From positions 1-64,000 of the forward strand of contig JAWXCK010000067.1 in NCBI GenBank assembly GCA_034408855.1: a stretch of DNA of 64,000 nucleotides, given 5' to 3'. Position numbers and translations under genes: made by a program. The notes below the pieces were generated by a model, which worked only from the letters and a program-made list of their open reading frames with translations, was not told where the DNA came from and did not search any database. Source of the DNA: JAIYDQ01 sp034408855. Its GTDB lineage: Bacteria > Planctomycetota > Planctomycetia > Pirellulales > Pirellulaceae. Numbering within the stretch: the stretch's first letter is position 1; each line of letters starts with the position of its first letter. Positions 8,927 to 18,156 of this stretch are shown here, piece after piece.

Positions 8927-10459
8927 ATGAGGTATCTTCGTAGGTTAAGTTCGGTTTTTCTTTTGTTGAGCGTATTTCACACGCTCTGTTTGGTTCCCCC
9001 GGTCCAAGCGCAAGACGCTGCTTCGGCGCCGGTTGCGGTCGCTCCATCGGTTGAACAGCGGTTGGCAAGTTTGGAAGCGTACATCGGAAACGGTGATCCT
9101 ACTGCCAAAGATTCGGCTGGGAATCCTGCTGAGGGAGTCAAAACGGCAGCGATGGGCGTCGCCGGGCCGGGACACAATGCATGGTTAATGACGAGCTCGG
9201 CTTTGGTGCTTTTCATGACCTTGCCTGGCTTAGCCCTTTTTTACGGTGGCTTAGTCCGGAAGAAAAACGTTTTATCGGTCGTTGCACAATGCTTTGGCTG
9301 TGCAGGACTGGTGACCATACTCTGGGTCGTTTGCGGATACACGCTCGTTTTCGGTGAGCATCCGGCTGATAACCCTTCGAATTCGTTTCCATGGCTTTTT
9401 GGCGACTTGAAGCATCTTTTCATGGACGGCGTCACAAGCGCACCGGATGCGAACTACTGCTACTGGATTTCCGAAAACGTTTTCGCGATGTTCCAGATGA
9501 TGTTCGCGATCATCACCCCCGCCTTGATCGTGGGTGCAATCGCCGAGCGAATGAAATTTCCAGCCATCATGCTCTTCATTACGCTCTGGATGTTTGCCGT
9601 TTATTTCCCGCTCGCCCACATGGTTTGGGGATTCGACGGTTTGATGAATGGGGTCTGGAACGGTACAGCGAAAATCAAAGCCATTGACTTTGCGGGTGGA
9701 ACAGTTGTTCACATGAGCTCGGGTTGGTCGGCGTTGGTCCTTTGCTTGATGCTTGGACCACGAAAAGGTTTTGGAAAAACCGCAATGCCGCCGCATAGTA
9801 TGGTGCTTTGCGCGATCGGAACCGGAATGCTTTGGGTAGGTTGGTACGGCTTCAATGCGGGATCGGCGCTGGCTTCCGATGGAGTTGCTGCGAATGCCTT
9901 TACGACGACGACAATAGCAGCAGCCGTTGCAAGTTTCGTTTGGCCGCTCATCGAATACATTCGAAATGGAAGGCCTTCTATCCTCGGATTTTGTTCAGGA
10001 GCTGTGGCCGGTTTGGTGGTCGTCACTCCGGCTTGCGGATTTATCACGGTACAAGGAGCATTGATTATCGGCGTCTTGGCCGGAATTGTCCCTTACCTGT
10101 TCTGTACCGTTGTCAAGAAACTGTTCAAATATGACGACGCATTGGATACGTTTGGAGTTCATGCTGCTGGTGGTACGCTGGGTGCACTCCTCACAGGTTT
10201 CTTAGCAACTTCGGACGTGAATGCAAATCTCATTGGCCCGATGGCACAAGCTAACGGACTCGACAAGATTCTTGCCAATGGAACCTTGTGGATCGAACAG
10301 CTAAAGGCGATGGGATTAACGATTGCGATGTCGGTAGTGGCTACCGTGATCATCACTGGATTGGTGAGTGTTTTAGTTGGCCTGCGTCCAACCGCTGAAG
10401 TGGAAGATGTTGGCTTGGATTTATCCGAGCACGGTGAAGCTGGTTACGAAATCTACTAA
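8927..10459 (+). CDS. amtB: Ammonium transporter AmtB
   Basis: Inner-membrane channel for ammonium/ammonia uptake. A signal peptide (MRYLRRLSSVFLLL to about VQAQDA) is followed by some 40 extracytoplasmic residues and eleven hydrophobic helices. The two pore histidines sit in FAGGTVVHMSSG and TFGVHAAGGTLGALL. I chose ATG 8927 because it begins the signal peptide; this gives 510 residues, against an earlier TTG at 8777. A PII gene follows 34 bp downstream, the usual pairing in which the PII T-loop plugs the channel when nitrogen is plentiful. Confidence 0.96.
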   Translation: MRYLRRLSSVFLLLSVFHTLCLVPPVQAQDAASAPVAVAPSVEQRLASLEAYIGNGDPTAKDSAGNPAEGVKTAAMGVAGPGHNAWLMTSSALVLFMTLPGLALFYGGLVRKKNVLSVVAQCFGCAGLVTILWVVCGYTLVFGEHPADNPSNSFPWLFGDLKHLFMDGVTSAPDANYCYWISENVFAMFQMMFAIITPALIVGAIAERMKFPAIMLFITLWMFAVYFPLAHMVWGFDGLMNGVWNGTAKIKAIDFAGGTVVHMSSGWSALVLCLMLGPRKGFGKTAMPPHSMVLCAIGTGMLWVGWYGFNAGSALASDGVAANAFTTTTIAAAVASFVWPLIEYIRNGRPSILGFCSGAVAGLVVVTPACGFITVQGALIIGVLAGIVPYLFCTVVKKLFKYDDALDTFGVHAAGGTLGALLTGFLATSDVNANLIGPMAQANGLDKILANGTLWIEQLKAMGLTIAMSVVATVIITGLVSVLVGLRPTAEVEDVGLDLSEHGEAGYEIY

Positions 10460-10493
10460 CGACATTTTAAGCGTCCTAGACGCAGGAGCTATT

Positions 10494-10832
10494 ATGAAAA
10501 AGATTGAAGCAATTGTTCGCCATTTCAAGCTGGAAGACGTAAAAAACGCTCTGACAGAAAAAGGGATCGTCGGGATGACGGTCAGTGAAGTTCGAGGTTT
10601 TGGCCGCCAAAAAGGGCATACCGAGATTTATCGAGGATCGGAATACGCGATCGACTTTGTCCCCAAGGTCAAACTCGAAGTTATCTGCAAAGATAGCGAC
10701 TTGGATTCGGTGGTAAATACGATCGTTGAAGCGGCCAAGACGGGACGTATCGGAGATGGTAAAGTATTCGTCTCGGATATCCAGAATGTGATTCGCATTC
10801 GAACAGGAGAATCGGACGAAGCCGCATTGTAG
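10494..10832 (+). CDS. glnK: Nitrogen regulatory protein PII
   Basis: Trimeric signal protein that senses ATP/ADP and 2-oxoglutarate and controls AmtB and glutamine metabolism. It starts at the ATG after a good AGGAG (10484-10488) and gives 112 residues. The T-loop carries Y51 in GSEYAIDF, the site uridylylated in proteobacteria. The B-loop TGRIGDGKVFV and C-loop VIRIRTGESDEAAL are intact. A frame open to 10377 adds N-terminal residues inside amtB that should be ignored. Sequence resembles GlnB closely; the name glnK follows the amtB linkage. Confidence 0.97.
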   Translation: MKKIEAIVRHFKLEDVKNALTEKGIVGMTVSEVRGFGRQKGHTEIYRGSEYAIDFVPKVKLEVICKDSDLDSVVNTIVEAAKTGRIGDGKVFVSDIQNVIRIRTGESDEAAL

Positions 10833-10889
10833 GATATTCGAAACGAATGAAGACTCGTTCCGAACAATCTCACAATACCGAGCTTTGTT

Positions 10890-12356
10890 ATGCCTACGCC
10901 TGAGTCAGTAAAAAGCACCAGCCGCTCTCAAATGGGAGTGGCCAGCACTGGCTCAGGCACTCCGCTGATGTGGAGAATCGTCACGCTATCGGCCATGATT
11001 TGCTTGGCCGGTCTCGCCTATTTCTTTCGCGAGTCGATTGGCTTGCGTGGCCAAGCTCTTTTCGGCATCGTCTGTTTCCTTTGCGTTGCGGCGGCGTTCT
11101 CTAGCGACTTGCGAAACGTCAATTGGCGAACGATCGCGACCGGGCTCGGCTTACAATTACTCTTAGGAGTCCTGATCCTTCAGGTCGACGCGGTCTATCA
11201 TGCTTTTGAACTTGTCGGTGCCGGTGTTGCTAAGTTTTTAGATTTCGCCAATCGAGGCTCCGAGTTTGTCTTTGGCCCACTTGCGAACCACGTGCAATCG
11301 GAAAACGCATTTGGCAGTGGACAAGGTTTTATCTTTGCTGTTCGCGCACTCCCTACTGTCATCTTCGTTTCGTCCGTCTTCACCGTCCTCTATCACCTAC
11401 GTATCCTCCAAGCCATTGTTTGGCTTTGTGCTAAGGCAATGCTGTTCGTCTTTGGCAGCAAAGGTGTCAGCGGCGCAGAAACGCTCGCCGCGACGGCCAA
11501 TGTTTTCATGGGGCAAACCGAAGCACCGCTGATTATCAAGCCCTATATTGGAAAGATGACCAAGTCCGAGCTGCTGGCGTTGATGATCGGCGGGATGGCA
11601 ACCGTATCCGGCGGCATCATGGCGGTATTTATCGGCATGGGCGCCGACCCGGTCGCCATTCTAGCCACCAGCGTCATGGCCGCTCCGAGCGGGCTCTATC
11701 TCTCAAAACTTTTATTGCCCGAATCCGAAGAGCCACTGACGCGCGGAGAAATCAAGATAGCAGACGAGCGTCCCCATGCCAACGTCATTGATGCGGCGGC
11801 CGGTGGAGCGTCGGATGGGATGATGCTTGTCATTAACATCATCGCCATGCTGATCGCCTTTATCGCCGGTATCGCTATGATCAACTACCTATTGTTAACC
11901 GGTGGCCACGGTATCAATTATCTGCTCGCGAAAAGCGGTTCGATATATCAAGTCGGTACCCTCTCGCTCGAAGGAATTTTTTCGAAGATCTTTTCCCCCG
12001 TCGCGTTCTTAACGGGCGTCGCAACCGAAGATGCACCGCGCGTCGGCGAGCTGCTCGGAAAGAAATTGGTACTTAACGAATTCGTGGCGATCAAAGATCT
12101 AACCGACTTGAACGCCATAAAAGAGAACAATGTGTTTACGGGCGTCAAAGGAATGCAAGAACGATCGTATCGGCTAGCCGTTTATGCCCTGACGGGCTTC
12201 GCGAACATCTCGTCGATCGGAATCCAGCTCGGCGGAATCGGAGCCATGGCCCCAAACCGCCGTGCCGATCTAGCAAGGCTTGGCGGAGTAGCCTTGCTGG
12301 GTGGCTTTCTTGCAACGCTGATCAACGCATCCGTCGCAGGATTGTTAATGCAGTAG
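10890..12356 (+). CDS. nupC: Concentrative nucleoside transporter, NupC/CNT family
   Basis: Cation-coupled nucleoside importer in the inner membrane. The 488 residues show a Ser/Thr-rich N-terminus, about ten hydrophobic segments, and CNT signatures FAVRALPTVIFVSSVFTVLYHL, GVSGAETLAATANVFMGQTEAPL and GFANISSIGIQLGGIGAMAP. It lies 57 bp after the PII gene, so a shared transcript is possible, though the functions differ. It is convergent with xylA and the two stop codons are only 3 bp apart, leaving no room for a separate terminator. Confidence 0.92.
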   Translation: MPTPESVKSTSRSQMGVASTGSGTPLMWRIVTLSAMICLAGLAYFFRESIGLRGQALFGIVCFLCVAAAFSSDLRNVNWRTIATGLGLQLLLGVLILQVDAVYHAFELVGAGVAKFLDFANRGSEFVFGPLANHVQSENAFGSGQGFIFAVRALPTVIFVSSVFTVLYHLRILQAIVWLCAKAMLFVFGSKGVSGAETLAATANVFMGQTEAPLIIKPYIGKMTKSELLALMIGGMATVSGGIMAVFIGMGADPVAILATSVMAAPSGLYLSKLLLPESEEPLTRGEIKIADERPHANVIDAAAGGASDGMMLVINIIAMLIAFIAGIAMINYLLLTGGHGINYLLAKSGSIYQVGTLSLEGIFSKIFSPVAFLTGVATEDAPRVGELLGKKLVLNEFVAIKDLTDLNAIKENNVFTGVKGMQERSYRLAVYALTGFANISSIGIQLGGIGAMAPNRRADLARLGGVALLGGFLATLINASVAGLLMQ

Positions 12357-12359
12357 CTT

Positions 12360-13679
12360 CTACTTTACTTTGTCGATGTAGCGATTAAAAACGTTTTCGA
12401 TGAGTTCTTGTCGACCGCTTTTGTTTTTCACGGCATCGCCTTTTCCGAGCATGATCGCTTCCAATTCTTTGAAGCCCATCGAACCCGATTCGATCTTCTT
12501 GCCAAGGTCGCTATTCCAATTGCTATAGCGTTCGTCGACGAATTTATCGATAGCCCGATCCGCTCGAATGGCGGCCGCAACTTTGAGACCCTTGGCAAAC
12601 GCGTCCATGCCACCGATGTGAGCATAGAATAAATCGATCGGCTCGAAGCTCTCGCGTCGCACTTTGGCATCGAAATTGACGCCGCCGGTGCCGAGGCCGT
12701 ATTTCAAAAGCACCAGCATGATTTGGCTGGTAAGGTAATAGTCGGTTGGAAATTGGTCCGTATCCCAACCTAGCATCAAGTCACCCGTGTTGGCATCGAT
12801 CGAACCGAGTCCACCTTGCATCCCTGCATATTCGAGTTCATGCATCATCGTATGGCCGGCCAGTGTCGCATGATTGGTTTCAATGTTCAGCTTGAACGAC
12901 CCCATGAGGTCATAAGCTCGAAGAAAATTCAAGCAAGCTGCTGCATCCGAGTCATACTGGTGTTTGGTTGGCTCTTTGGGCTTAGGCTCGATCAAGAATT
13001 GCCCGTTGAATCCAATTTCTTTCGCATAGTCGACCGCCATATGGAAGAATCGAGCTAAGTGATCGAGCTCGCGTTTCATGTCGGTATTAAGAAGATTTTG
13101 GTAGCCTTCGCGGCCGCCCCAAAAGACATAGTTCTCACCACCAAGTTCTTGAGTTACCTCTAAAGCTTTTTTGACTTGAGCCGCCGCGTAGGCATAGACT
13201 TCGACATTGCAAGTCGTCGCGGCGCCATGCATGAATCGAGGGTTGCTGAACATGTTCGCCGTTCCCCACAAGAGTTTGACGCCCGTCCGAGCTTGCTCTT
13301 CTTTGAGCACCTTGGCAACCGCATCGAAATTCGAATTGGTACTGGCAAGCGAATCCCCTTCTGGAGCAACGTCGCGATCGTGAAAGGCATAATACGGAGC
13401 ACCAAGTTTTTCAAAGAACTCGAAAGCAACTCGAGCGCGATTGCATGCGTTGGCAACCGACTCGGTGCCATCGTCCCACGGTCGAAGCATCGTTGCGCCA
13501 CCAAACGGATCACTTCCGGTTCCTCGGAAGGTATGCCAATACGTAACGGTGAAGCGTAAGTGGTCCTTCATCGACCGCCCTTCGACTTGTTCGTCTGGGT
13601 TGTACCAGCGAAAAGCGAGCGGGTTGTCAGAGTTCGGGCCTTCGTATTGAATTCGATTGACTTCGGGAAATGCCGCCAC
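12360..13679 (-). CDS. xylA: Xylose isomerase
   Basis: Interconverts D-xylose and D-xylulose (and glucose/fructose) with two divalent metals. The 439 residues match the longer class II enzymes. Catalytic histidine and aspartate occur in AFHDRDVAPEG; metal ligands in FLIEPKPKEPTKHQYD, LNIETNHATLAGH and GSIDANTGDLMLGWDTDQFP. The start codon is GTG at 13679; MAAFPEVNRIQYEGP matches the usual N-terminus. No xylulokinase or sugar transporter adjoins it, so it stands alone in the window. Confidence 0.97.
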   Translation of the reverse strand: MAAFPEVNRIQYEGPNSDNPLAFRWYNPDEQVEGRSMKDHLRFTVTYWHTFRGTGSDPFGGATMLRPWDDGTESVANACNRARVAFEFFEKLGAPYYAFHDRDVAPEGDSLASTNSNFDAVAKVLKEEQARTGVKLLWGTANMFSNPRFMHGAATTCNVEVYAYAAAQVKKALEVTQELGGENYVFWGGREGYQNLLNTDMKRELDHLARFFHMAVDYAKEIGFNGQFLIEPKPKEPTKHQYDSDAAACLNFLRAYDLMGSFKLNIETNHATLAGHTMMHELEYAGMQGGLGSIDANTGDLMLGWDTDQFPTDYYLTSQIMLVLLKYGLGTGGVNFDAKVRRESFEPIDLFYAHIGGMDAFAKGLKVAAAIRADRAIDKFVDERYSNWNSDLGKKIESGSMGFKELEAIMLGKGDAVKNKSGRQELIENVFNRYIDKVK

Positions 13680-13947
13680 GTTCGTTTCTCACTTTGAAAG
13701 AGGTAGTAATAGGAGTCTTCTCGTAAATTAAATCTGAGCCGTCGCTCACATTGTCGCGAATTTGCGTCGGCTTTCCAGGAGAATTTGCGTCGGATATCAT
13801 AGAGATTTTACGCACCGGCATTTCGTTGTCCTGCCGAAATCCAGGTTATAGCCAAATAAAAACTCGCTGAAATTGCCGGTGTCGATTCAGCTTTCTAAGG
13901 CATTTGATGTTTTATTCGCATATGGACTCGGTTCAGCAAACAATCGC

Positions 13948-16044
13948 ATGATCGAGGAAACAGAACCGTGGCAATTAGCGGTCGAAGCTTATCAAGCGGG
14001 TGATCTTGCCAACGCGGAAGCCTTTTGCAAACTCAGTTTGGCTCGGAATCCTATCGATTCGACAATGCTGCATCTCATGGGGCTGGTAACTTTCCATTTG
14101 GGCCGTGAACAAGCGGCATACGATTGGCTCACGAAAGCGATAGAGATCGATCCAGACAATGCTGAGATTCATCACAATCTAGGAATGGTTTTTTGGAGAC
14201 AGGGACTACTCGATCAGACGAAAATTTCTTTTCAACGAGCGATCGAAAAATCGCCTCTATTCGTCGAAGCCCATGTCGGCCTTAGCTTAGTGCTTCAACA
14301 ACTGGGGCGATACGAAGAAGCAGTGTCGTCCTATCGTTGTGCTGTGCAACTGCGACCGGATGACGCCGAGCTCTATTTTGGAATGGGCAAACTACTTCAT
14401 GACCAAGGGCGGCGAGCAGAAGCCATCGCCGAGTATGAACGAGCGATTCAAATACGTCAGGAATACCCTGAAGCTCTCTTGAACCTTGGAACGCTTTGGC
14501 ATGAGACTGGGCAGTACCCTAGGGCCATCGCAGCCTATCAACGTTGCATCGAGTATCGTCCAACCTATGCTGCGGCTCATCGCAATCTCGGCAACAGCTA
14601 CGATGCCCAAGGGAACTTTGAGGCCGCGATAACGTGTTACGAAAGGGCGACTGAAATCCAACCTGGCTATGGCTTAGCAACACTCGTAAATCATCTACAA
14701 CATCGGTGTCGCTGGAACAATTTAGAAATGCTATCTCGCCAAGTCATTGCGAGCGTTGACGACAGCCACTGTGGCGATCTAGCAAATGTCATGATGCCAT
14801 TTTGCTTTATAAGCCTTCCGATCGAGACGACGCCAAGCCAACAGCTTCGATGCGCTCAAAACTACATCCAACTTCTCGGAGTCGAGCAACCGATTGCTCG
14901 ACCGCTATGTCAATCTTTTACGAATCGTTCCACGCCGCGAAAAATTCGCCTTGGCTATCTTTCGGCTGATTTTCGTGACCATCCCGTCGCGTACTTAGTT
15001 GCCGAGCTCTTTGAAGCGCATGATCGCAACGTGTTCGATGTCATAGGCTATTCGATCGGGCCAAAGGACCAGGGCCCCTACCGTCGACGGATCATGAACG
15101 CCGTTGATCGCTTTCGCGATCTCAAGGAGTTTTCGGATTATGACGCAGCCAAAATAATTGCCGAAGACGAAGTCGATATCCTCATCGACCTTCAAGGTTT
15201 TACGCAGCATTCGCGAACAAAGATCTTGGCTTTTCGTCCGTCGCCGATTCAAGTCAACTATCTAGGATATCCTGGAACGATGGGTACCCAGTTCATCGAC
15301 TATATTTTGGTTGACGATTTTGTGGTTCCGTCAGAACAGCAGCCGTTCTTTAGCGAGCAGTTAGTCCATCTTCCAGGATGTTTTCTTGTGAACGACAGTC
15401 GACGTACCATCGACGAGCGAACTCCATCGCGGCGCGAACTCGGGCTTCCTGAGAAGGCTTTTGTTTTTTGCGCGTTTAGTTCGAGTCATAAACTTGCTCC
15501 CAACATGTTCGATCTTTGGCTGCGTCTCTTGCAGGCCGTGCCCAATGCAGTTTTGTGGCTCCGGGATAATCATGCGGAAGCGACTATCCATTTGCGGGCG
15601 TGGGCGTTGCAACGCGGCATCGATCCGAAGCGTTTGATTTTTGCCGCGACCGTCGCCATGCCCGAACATCTTGCCCGACAGCGTGTAGCCGACTTATTCT
15701 TGGATACATTTCCGTACAACCAACATTCAACCGCCAGCGATGCACTTCGCGTTGGCTTACCGCTGATGACGCTCTCGGGTGATACCTTCGCCGCTCGAGT
15801 TGCGGGAAGCTTGCTTCGAGAACTTGGATTGAACGAACTGATTGTGCACAGCTATGATGAGTACGAAACTTTAGCTATCCATTTGGCCACTACACCTTCG
15901 AGACTCGATGGCCTTCGAGGACAACTCGCTGAAAGACTGAAGCGAACCGAGCTTTATAGCGGAAAGTCTTTCGCGAGAAAAATCGAGGCGGCGTATCGTG
16001 AGATGTGGACACGTCACCATCTCAGGCAGCACTCGCAATCCTAA
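13948..16044 (+). CDS. TPR protein with O-GlcNAc-transferase-like domain (GT41)
   Basis: About seven tetratricopeptide repeats (residues 5-245; for example AEIHHNLGMVFWRQGLLDQT) precede a GT41 (SPINDLY/OGT) catalytic domain at about 325-690. The latter begins RKIRLGYLSADFRDHPVAYL and includes VNYLGYPGTMG, FSSSHKLAPNMFDLW and FLDTFPYNQHSTASDALRVGLP. Family knowledge suggests transfer of a sugar from a UDP-sugar to protein Ser/Thr; the bacterial substrate is unknown. The start is uncertain: ATG 13948 begins the TPR part, but the frame is open to a TTG at 13873. It is divergent from xylA, with about 270 bp between. Confidence 0.88.
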   Translation: MIEETEPWQLAVEAYQAGDLANAEAFCKLSLARNPIDSTMLHLMGLVTFHLGREQAAYDWLTKAIEIDPDNAEIHHNLGMVFWRQGLLDQTKISFQRAIEKSPLFVEAHVGLSLVLQQLGRYEEAVSSYRCAVQLRPDDAELYFGMGKLLHDQGRRAEAIAEYERAIQIRQEYPEALLNLGTLWHETGQYPRAIAAYQRCIEYRPTYAAAHRNLGNSYDAQGNFEAAITCYERATEIQPGYGLATLVNHLQHRCRWNNLEMLSRQVIASVDDSHCGDLANVMMPFCFISLPIETTPSQQLRCAQNYIQLLGVEQPIARPLCQSFTNRSTPRKIRLGYLSADFRDHPVAYLVAELFEAHDRNVFDVIGYSIGPKDQGPYRRRIMNAVDRFRDLKEFSDYDAAKIIAEDEVDILIDLQGFTQHSRTKILAFRPSPIQVNYLGYPGTMGTQFIDYILVDDFVVPSEQQPFFSEQLVHLPGCFLVNDSRRTIDERTPSRRELGLPEKAFVFCAFSSSHKLAPNMFDLWLRLLQAVPNAVLWLRDNHAEATIHLRAWALQRGIDPKRLIFAATVAMPEHLARQRVADLFLDTFPYNQHSTASDALRVGLPLMTLSGDTFAARVAGSLLRELGLNELIVHSYDEYETLAIHLATTPSRLDGLRGQLAERLKRTELYSGKSFARKIEAAYREMWTRHHLRQHSQS

Positions 16045-16152
16045 ACGACGGTGGAGTTGGATAGACGGGAATTCATTGGCTGGGGCTGACAAGCCTCGGT
16101 TACCTAATACACTTAAAAGAAAGGCCCGAAGGGCAGACGCAACTCGGACGCA

Positions 16153-17136
16153 ATGATGAGTACGCATCAACCACTCTTTCGATCGGCAGCACCGATCGAG
16201 AATCTCGAAATCCGATCGAAGCTTTTAAAACGATTGCGGTCCTTTTTCGATGAGCTTGACTTTGTCGAAGTTCAAACGCCGGTCCTTTCGCGGCATACGG
16301 TCATCGATCGGCATATCGATCTAGTATCGGTCGAGATGGTCGAGCCTGGCGAGAATGCGACATCGACTTGGTATCTTCAATCGTCACCCGAAGCAGCGAT
16401 GAAACGCTTGTTGGCCTGCGGCATGAAAAAAATTTACCAAGTCGGTCCGGTGTTTCGGGAGGATGAAATCGGACGACTGCACAATCCAGAATTTACGCTC
16501 GCCGAATGGTATCGCGTCGATGATGATCTCGAAGCGGGTTTAGTCCTTTTGGACGATCTTGCTCAATCGCTCCTGGGGACCAAGCGCTGCGAGCGGATTC
16601 GCTTCGCCGATGCCTTTCAAAATGCCGTCGGTATCGACTTGACGAAGGCATCGATCGCTGAGTTGTCGAGCAAAGCGAAACAGTTAGAGCTCGTTGCAAG
16701 CACGGCTTGGTCCGACGATTGGGACGATTGGGTAAATTTGATTTTTTCGATGATTGTGCAACCAAAGCTTGGTCACGGAACACCCGTGCTCATAACGCAT
16801 TTTCCAGCTTCTCAAGCCGCCCTTGCTCGATTAGCTATCGATGATCCGCGATACGCCGAGCGTTTTGAATTGTTTTATCAAGGCGTCGAATTGGCCAACG
16901 GATATCACGAACTACTCGACCCGGCGGTGCTTCGCAAGCGAAATGTGCAGGCTAATCTCGATCGCATTCGCGATGGAAAAAATGCCTTTCCAGAATCAAG
17001 TTATCTGCTCGATGCCATGGATGCCGGACTGCCGACGGCCACTGGCTGTGCATTGGGTTTTGATCGAGTCGTCATGCTTGCTTGCCAAGCGAAAAGGATC
17101 AGCGACGTCATGGCATTCCCTTTTGACCGAGCATAA
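16153..17136 (+). CDS. epmA: EF-P lysine ligase EpmA
   Basis: Class II lysyl-tRNA-synthetase-like enzyme that activates (R)-beta-lysine and joins it to a lysine of elongation factor P. The 327 residues are only the catalytic core, without the anticodon-binding domain of LysRS. Motif 2 is VGPVFREDEIGRLHNPEFTLAEWY and motif 3 is TGCALGFDRVVML; the conserved ELANGYHEL is present. Two ATG codons in tandem begin the gene. EpmB and EF-P are not in the window. It stands between the GT41 gene and an amidohydrolase without obvious functional link. Confidence 0.92.
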   Translation: MMSTHQPLFRSAAPIENLEIRSKLLKRLRSFFDELDFVEVQTPVLSRHTVIDRHIDLVSVEMVEPGENATSTWYLQSSPEAAMKRLLACGMKKIYQVGPVFREDEIGRLHNPEFTLAEWYRVDDDLEAGLVLLDDLAQSLLGTKRCERIRFADAFQNAVGIDLTKASIAELSSKAKQLELVASTAWSDDWDDWVNLIFSMIVQPKLGHGTPVLITHFPASQAALARLAIDDPRYAERFELFYQGVELANGYHELLDPAVLRKRNVQANLDRIRDGKNAFPESSYLLDAMDAGLPTATGCALGFDRVVMLACQAKRISDVMAFPFDRA

Positions 17137-17175
17137 ATCGCTGTACAATATCAGTCTTGGCAAGGCGGTGAATTT

Positions 17176-17235
17176 CGTAACCCGACGCGTTAGCGAGGGA
17201 TCCGAGTAAATCCCTCGCTAACGCATCGGGTTACG
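17176..17235. repeat. Intergenic palindrome, 25-bp arms
   Basis: Arms at 17176-17200 and 17211-17235 match as inverted repeats at 24 of 25 positions, around a 10-base loop. The arm core is CCCGACGCGTTAGCGAGGGA, a motif I associate with repeated palindromes in Pirellulaceae genomes (recollection, not checked). A second, weaker palindrome (CGGCGGCTAGCGCCGTGCCG) follows at about 17242. They fill most of the gap between epmA and the amidohydrolase gene and may act as a terminator. Confidence 0.7.
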
Positions 17236-17298
17236 AATAACCGGCGGCTAGCGCCGTGCCGCTCATGCTCTGTATTTTTTTCACACTGGACTACCACT

Positions 17299-18150
17299 TT
17301 GCGAATCGATAGCCACCATCATTTTTGGAATTATTCGGAAACAGAATACGCGTGGATCAGCGAGCGGATGTCGGTTTTGCGCCGCGACTTTAAACCGAAC
17401 GATCTCCGTCAAGTCATGGTGGAGTCTGGTATCGACCGCGCTGTTTCTGTTCAAGCTAGGCAATCGCTCGAGGAGACGCGCTGGCTCATCGAACTCGCCC
17501 AGAGAAATACATTTATCGCCGGCGTCGTCGGTTGGGTACCGCTGGCCAGTGAACATGTTTTGCAAGAGCTTGAAGTGTTGGCTGCATCTCCAGAATTGAA
17601 AGCCATTCGACATGTGGTTCAAGACGAACCCGACGATCGATTTATTTTAGGCGAAGATTTTAATCGAGGCATCTCGTTATTGAAGGAATTCAACCTCGTC
17701 TATGACATTTTGATATTCGCGAGGCAACTTCCCGCATCGATCGAATTCGTCGATCGACATCCCGACCAGACTTTTGTTTTGGACCATATTGCGAAACCGA
17801 CGATCGATATCCGTCAATTCGATGACGCCTGGGCTAAGAATCTTCGCGAGCTGGCTCGTCGAAGCAATGTTGCATGCAAGTTCTCGGGAGTCGTGACCGA
17901 AGTTCGGGATGAAGATTGGAGCACCGAGCATATTCGACCCTACTGGGATGTCGCGCTCGAAGCTTTCGGTCCGGATCGGCTGATGTACGGTAGCGACTGG
18001 CCGGTCTGTCTTTTGAAAAGCGACTACTGCCGTTGGGTTGCCGCCGTCGAAGAATTGGCCAGTTCTCTATCGCCAAGAGAACGAGCCGCGTTTTGGGGTG
18101 AAAACGCAAGCAAATTATATCGACTCAAGAAAGCGAACCACGGAGAGTAG
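17299..18150 (+). CDS. Amidohydrolase family 2 protein (sugar lactonase-like)
   Basis: Metal-dependent hydrolase with a TIM-barrel fold, closest in feel to L-fucono- or L-rhamnono-lactonases. The N-terminal metal motif is MRIDSHHHFWN, followed by KAIRHVVQDEPD, FVLDHIAKP and the C-terminal LMYGSDWPVCLL. It starts with TTG: the conserved MRIDSHHHFW begins exactly there and no in-frame ATG precedes it. 283 residues is normal. The substrate cannot be fixed from sequence. It is convergent with the FG-GAP gene, 6 bp between stops. Confidence 0.85.
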   Translation: MRIDSHHHFWNYSETEYAWISERMSVLRRDFKPNDLRQVMVESGIDRAVSVQARQSLEETRWLIELAQRNTFIAGVVGWVPLASEHVLQELEVLAASPELKAIRHVVQDEPDDRFILGEDFNRGISLLKEFNLVYDILIFARQLPASIEFVDRHPDQTFVLDHIAKPTIDIRQFDDAWAKNLRELARRSNVACKFSGVVTEVRDEDWSTEHIRPYWDVALEAFGPDRLMYGSDWPVCLLKSDYCRWVAAVEELASSLSPRERAAFWGENASKLYRLKKANHGE

Positions 18151-18156
18151 GGCTTT

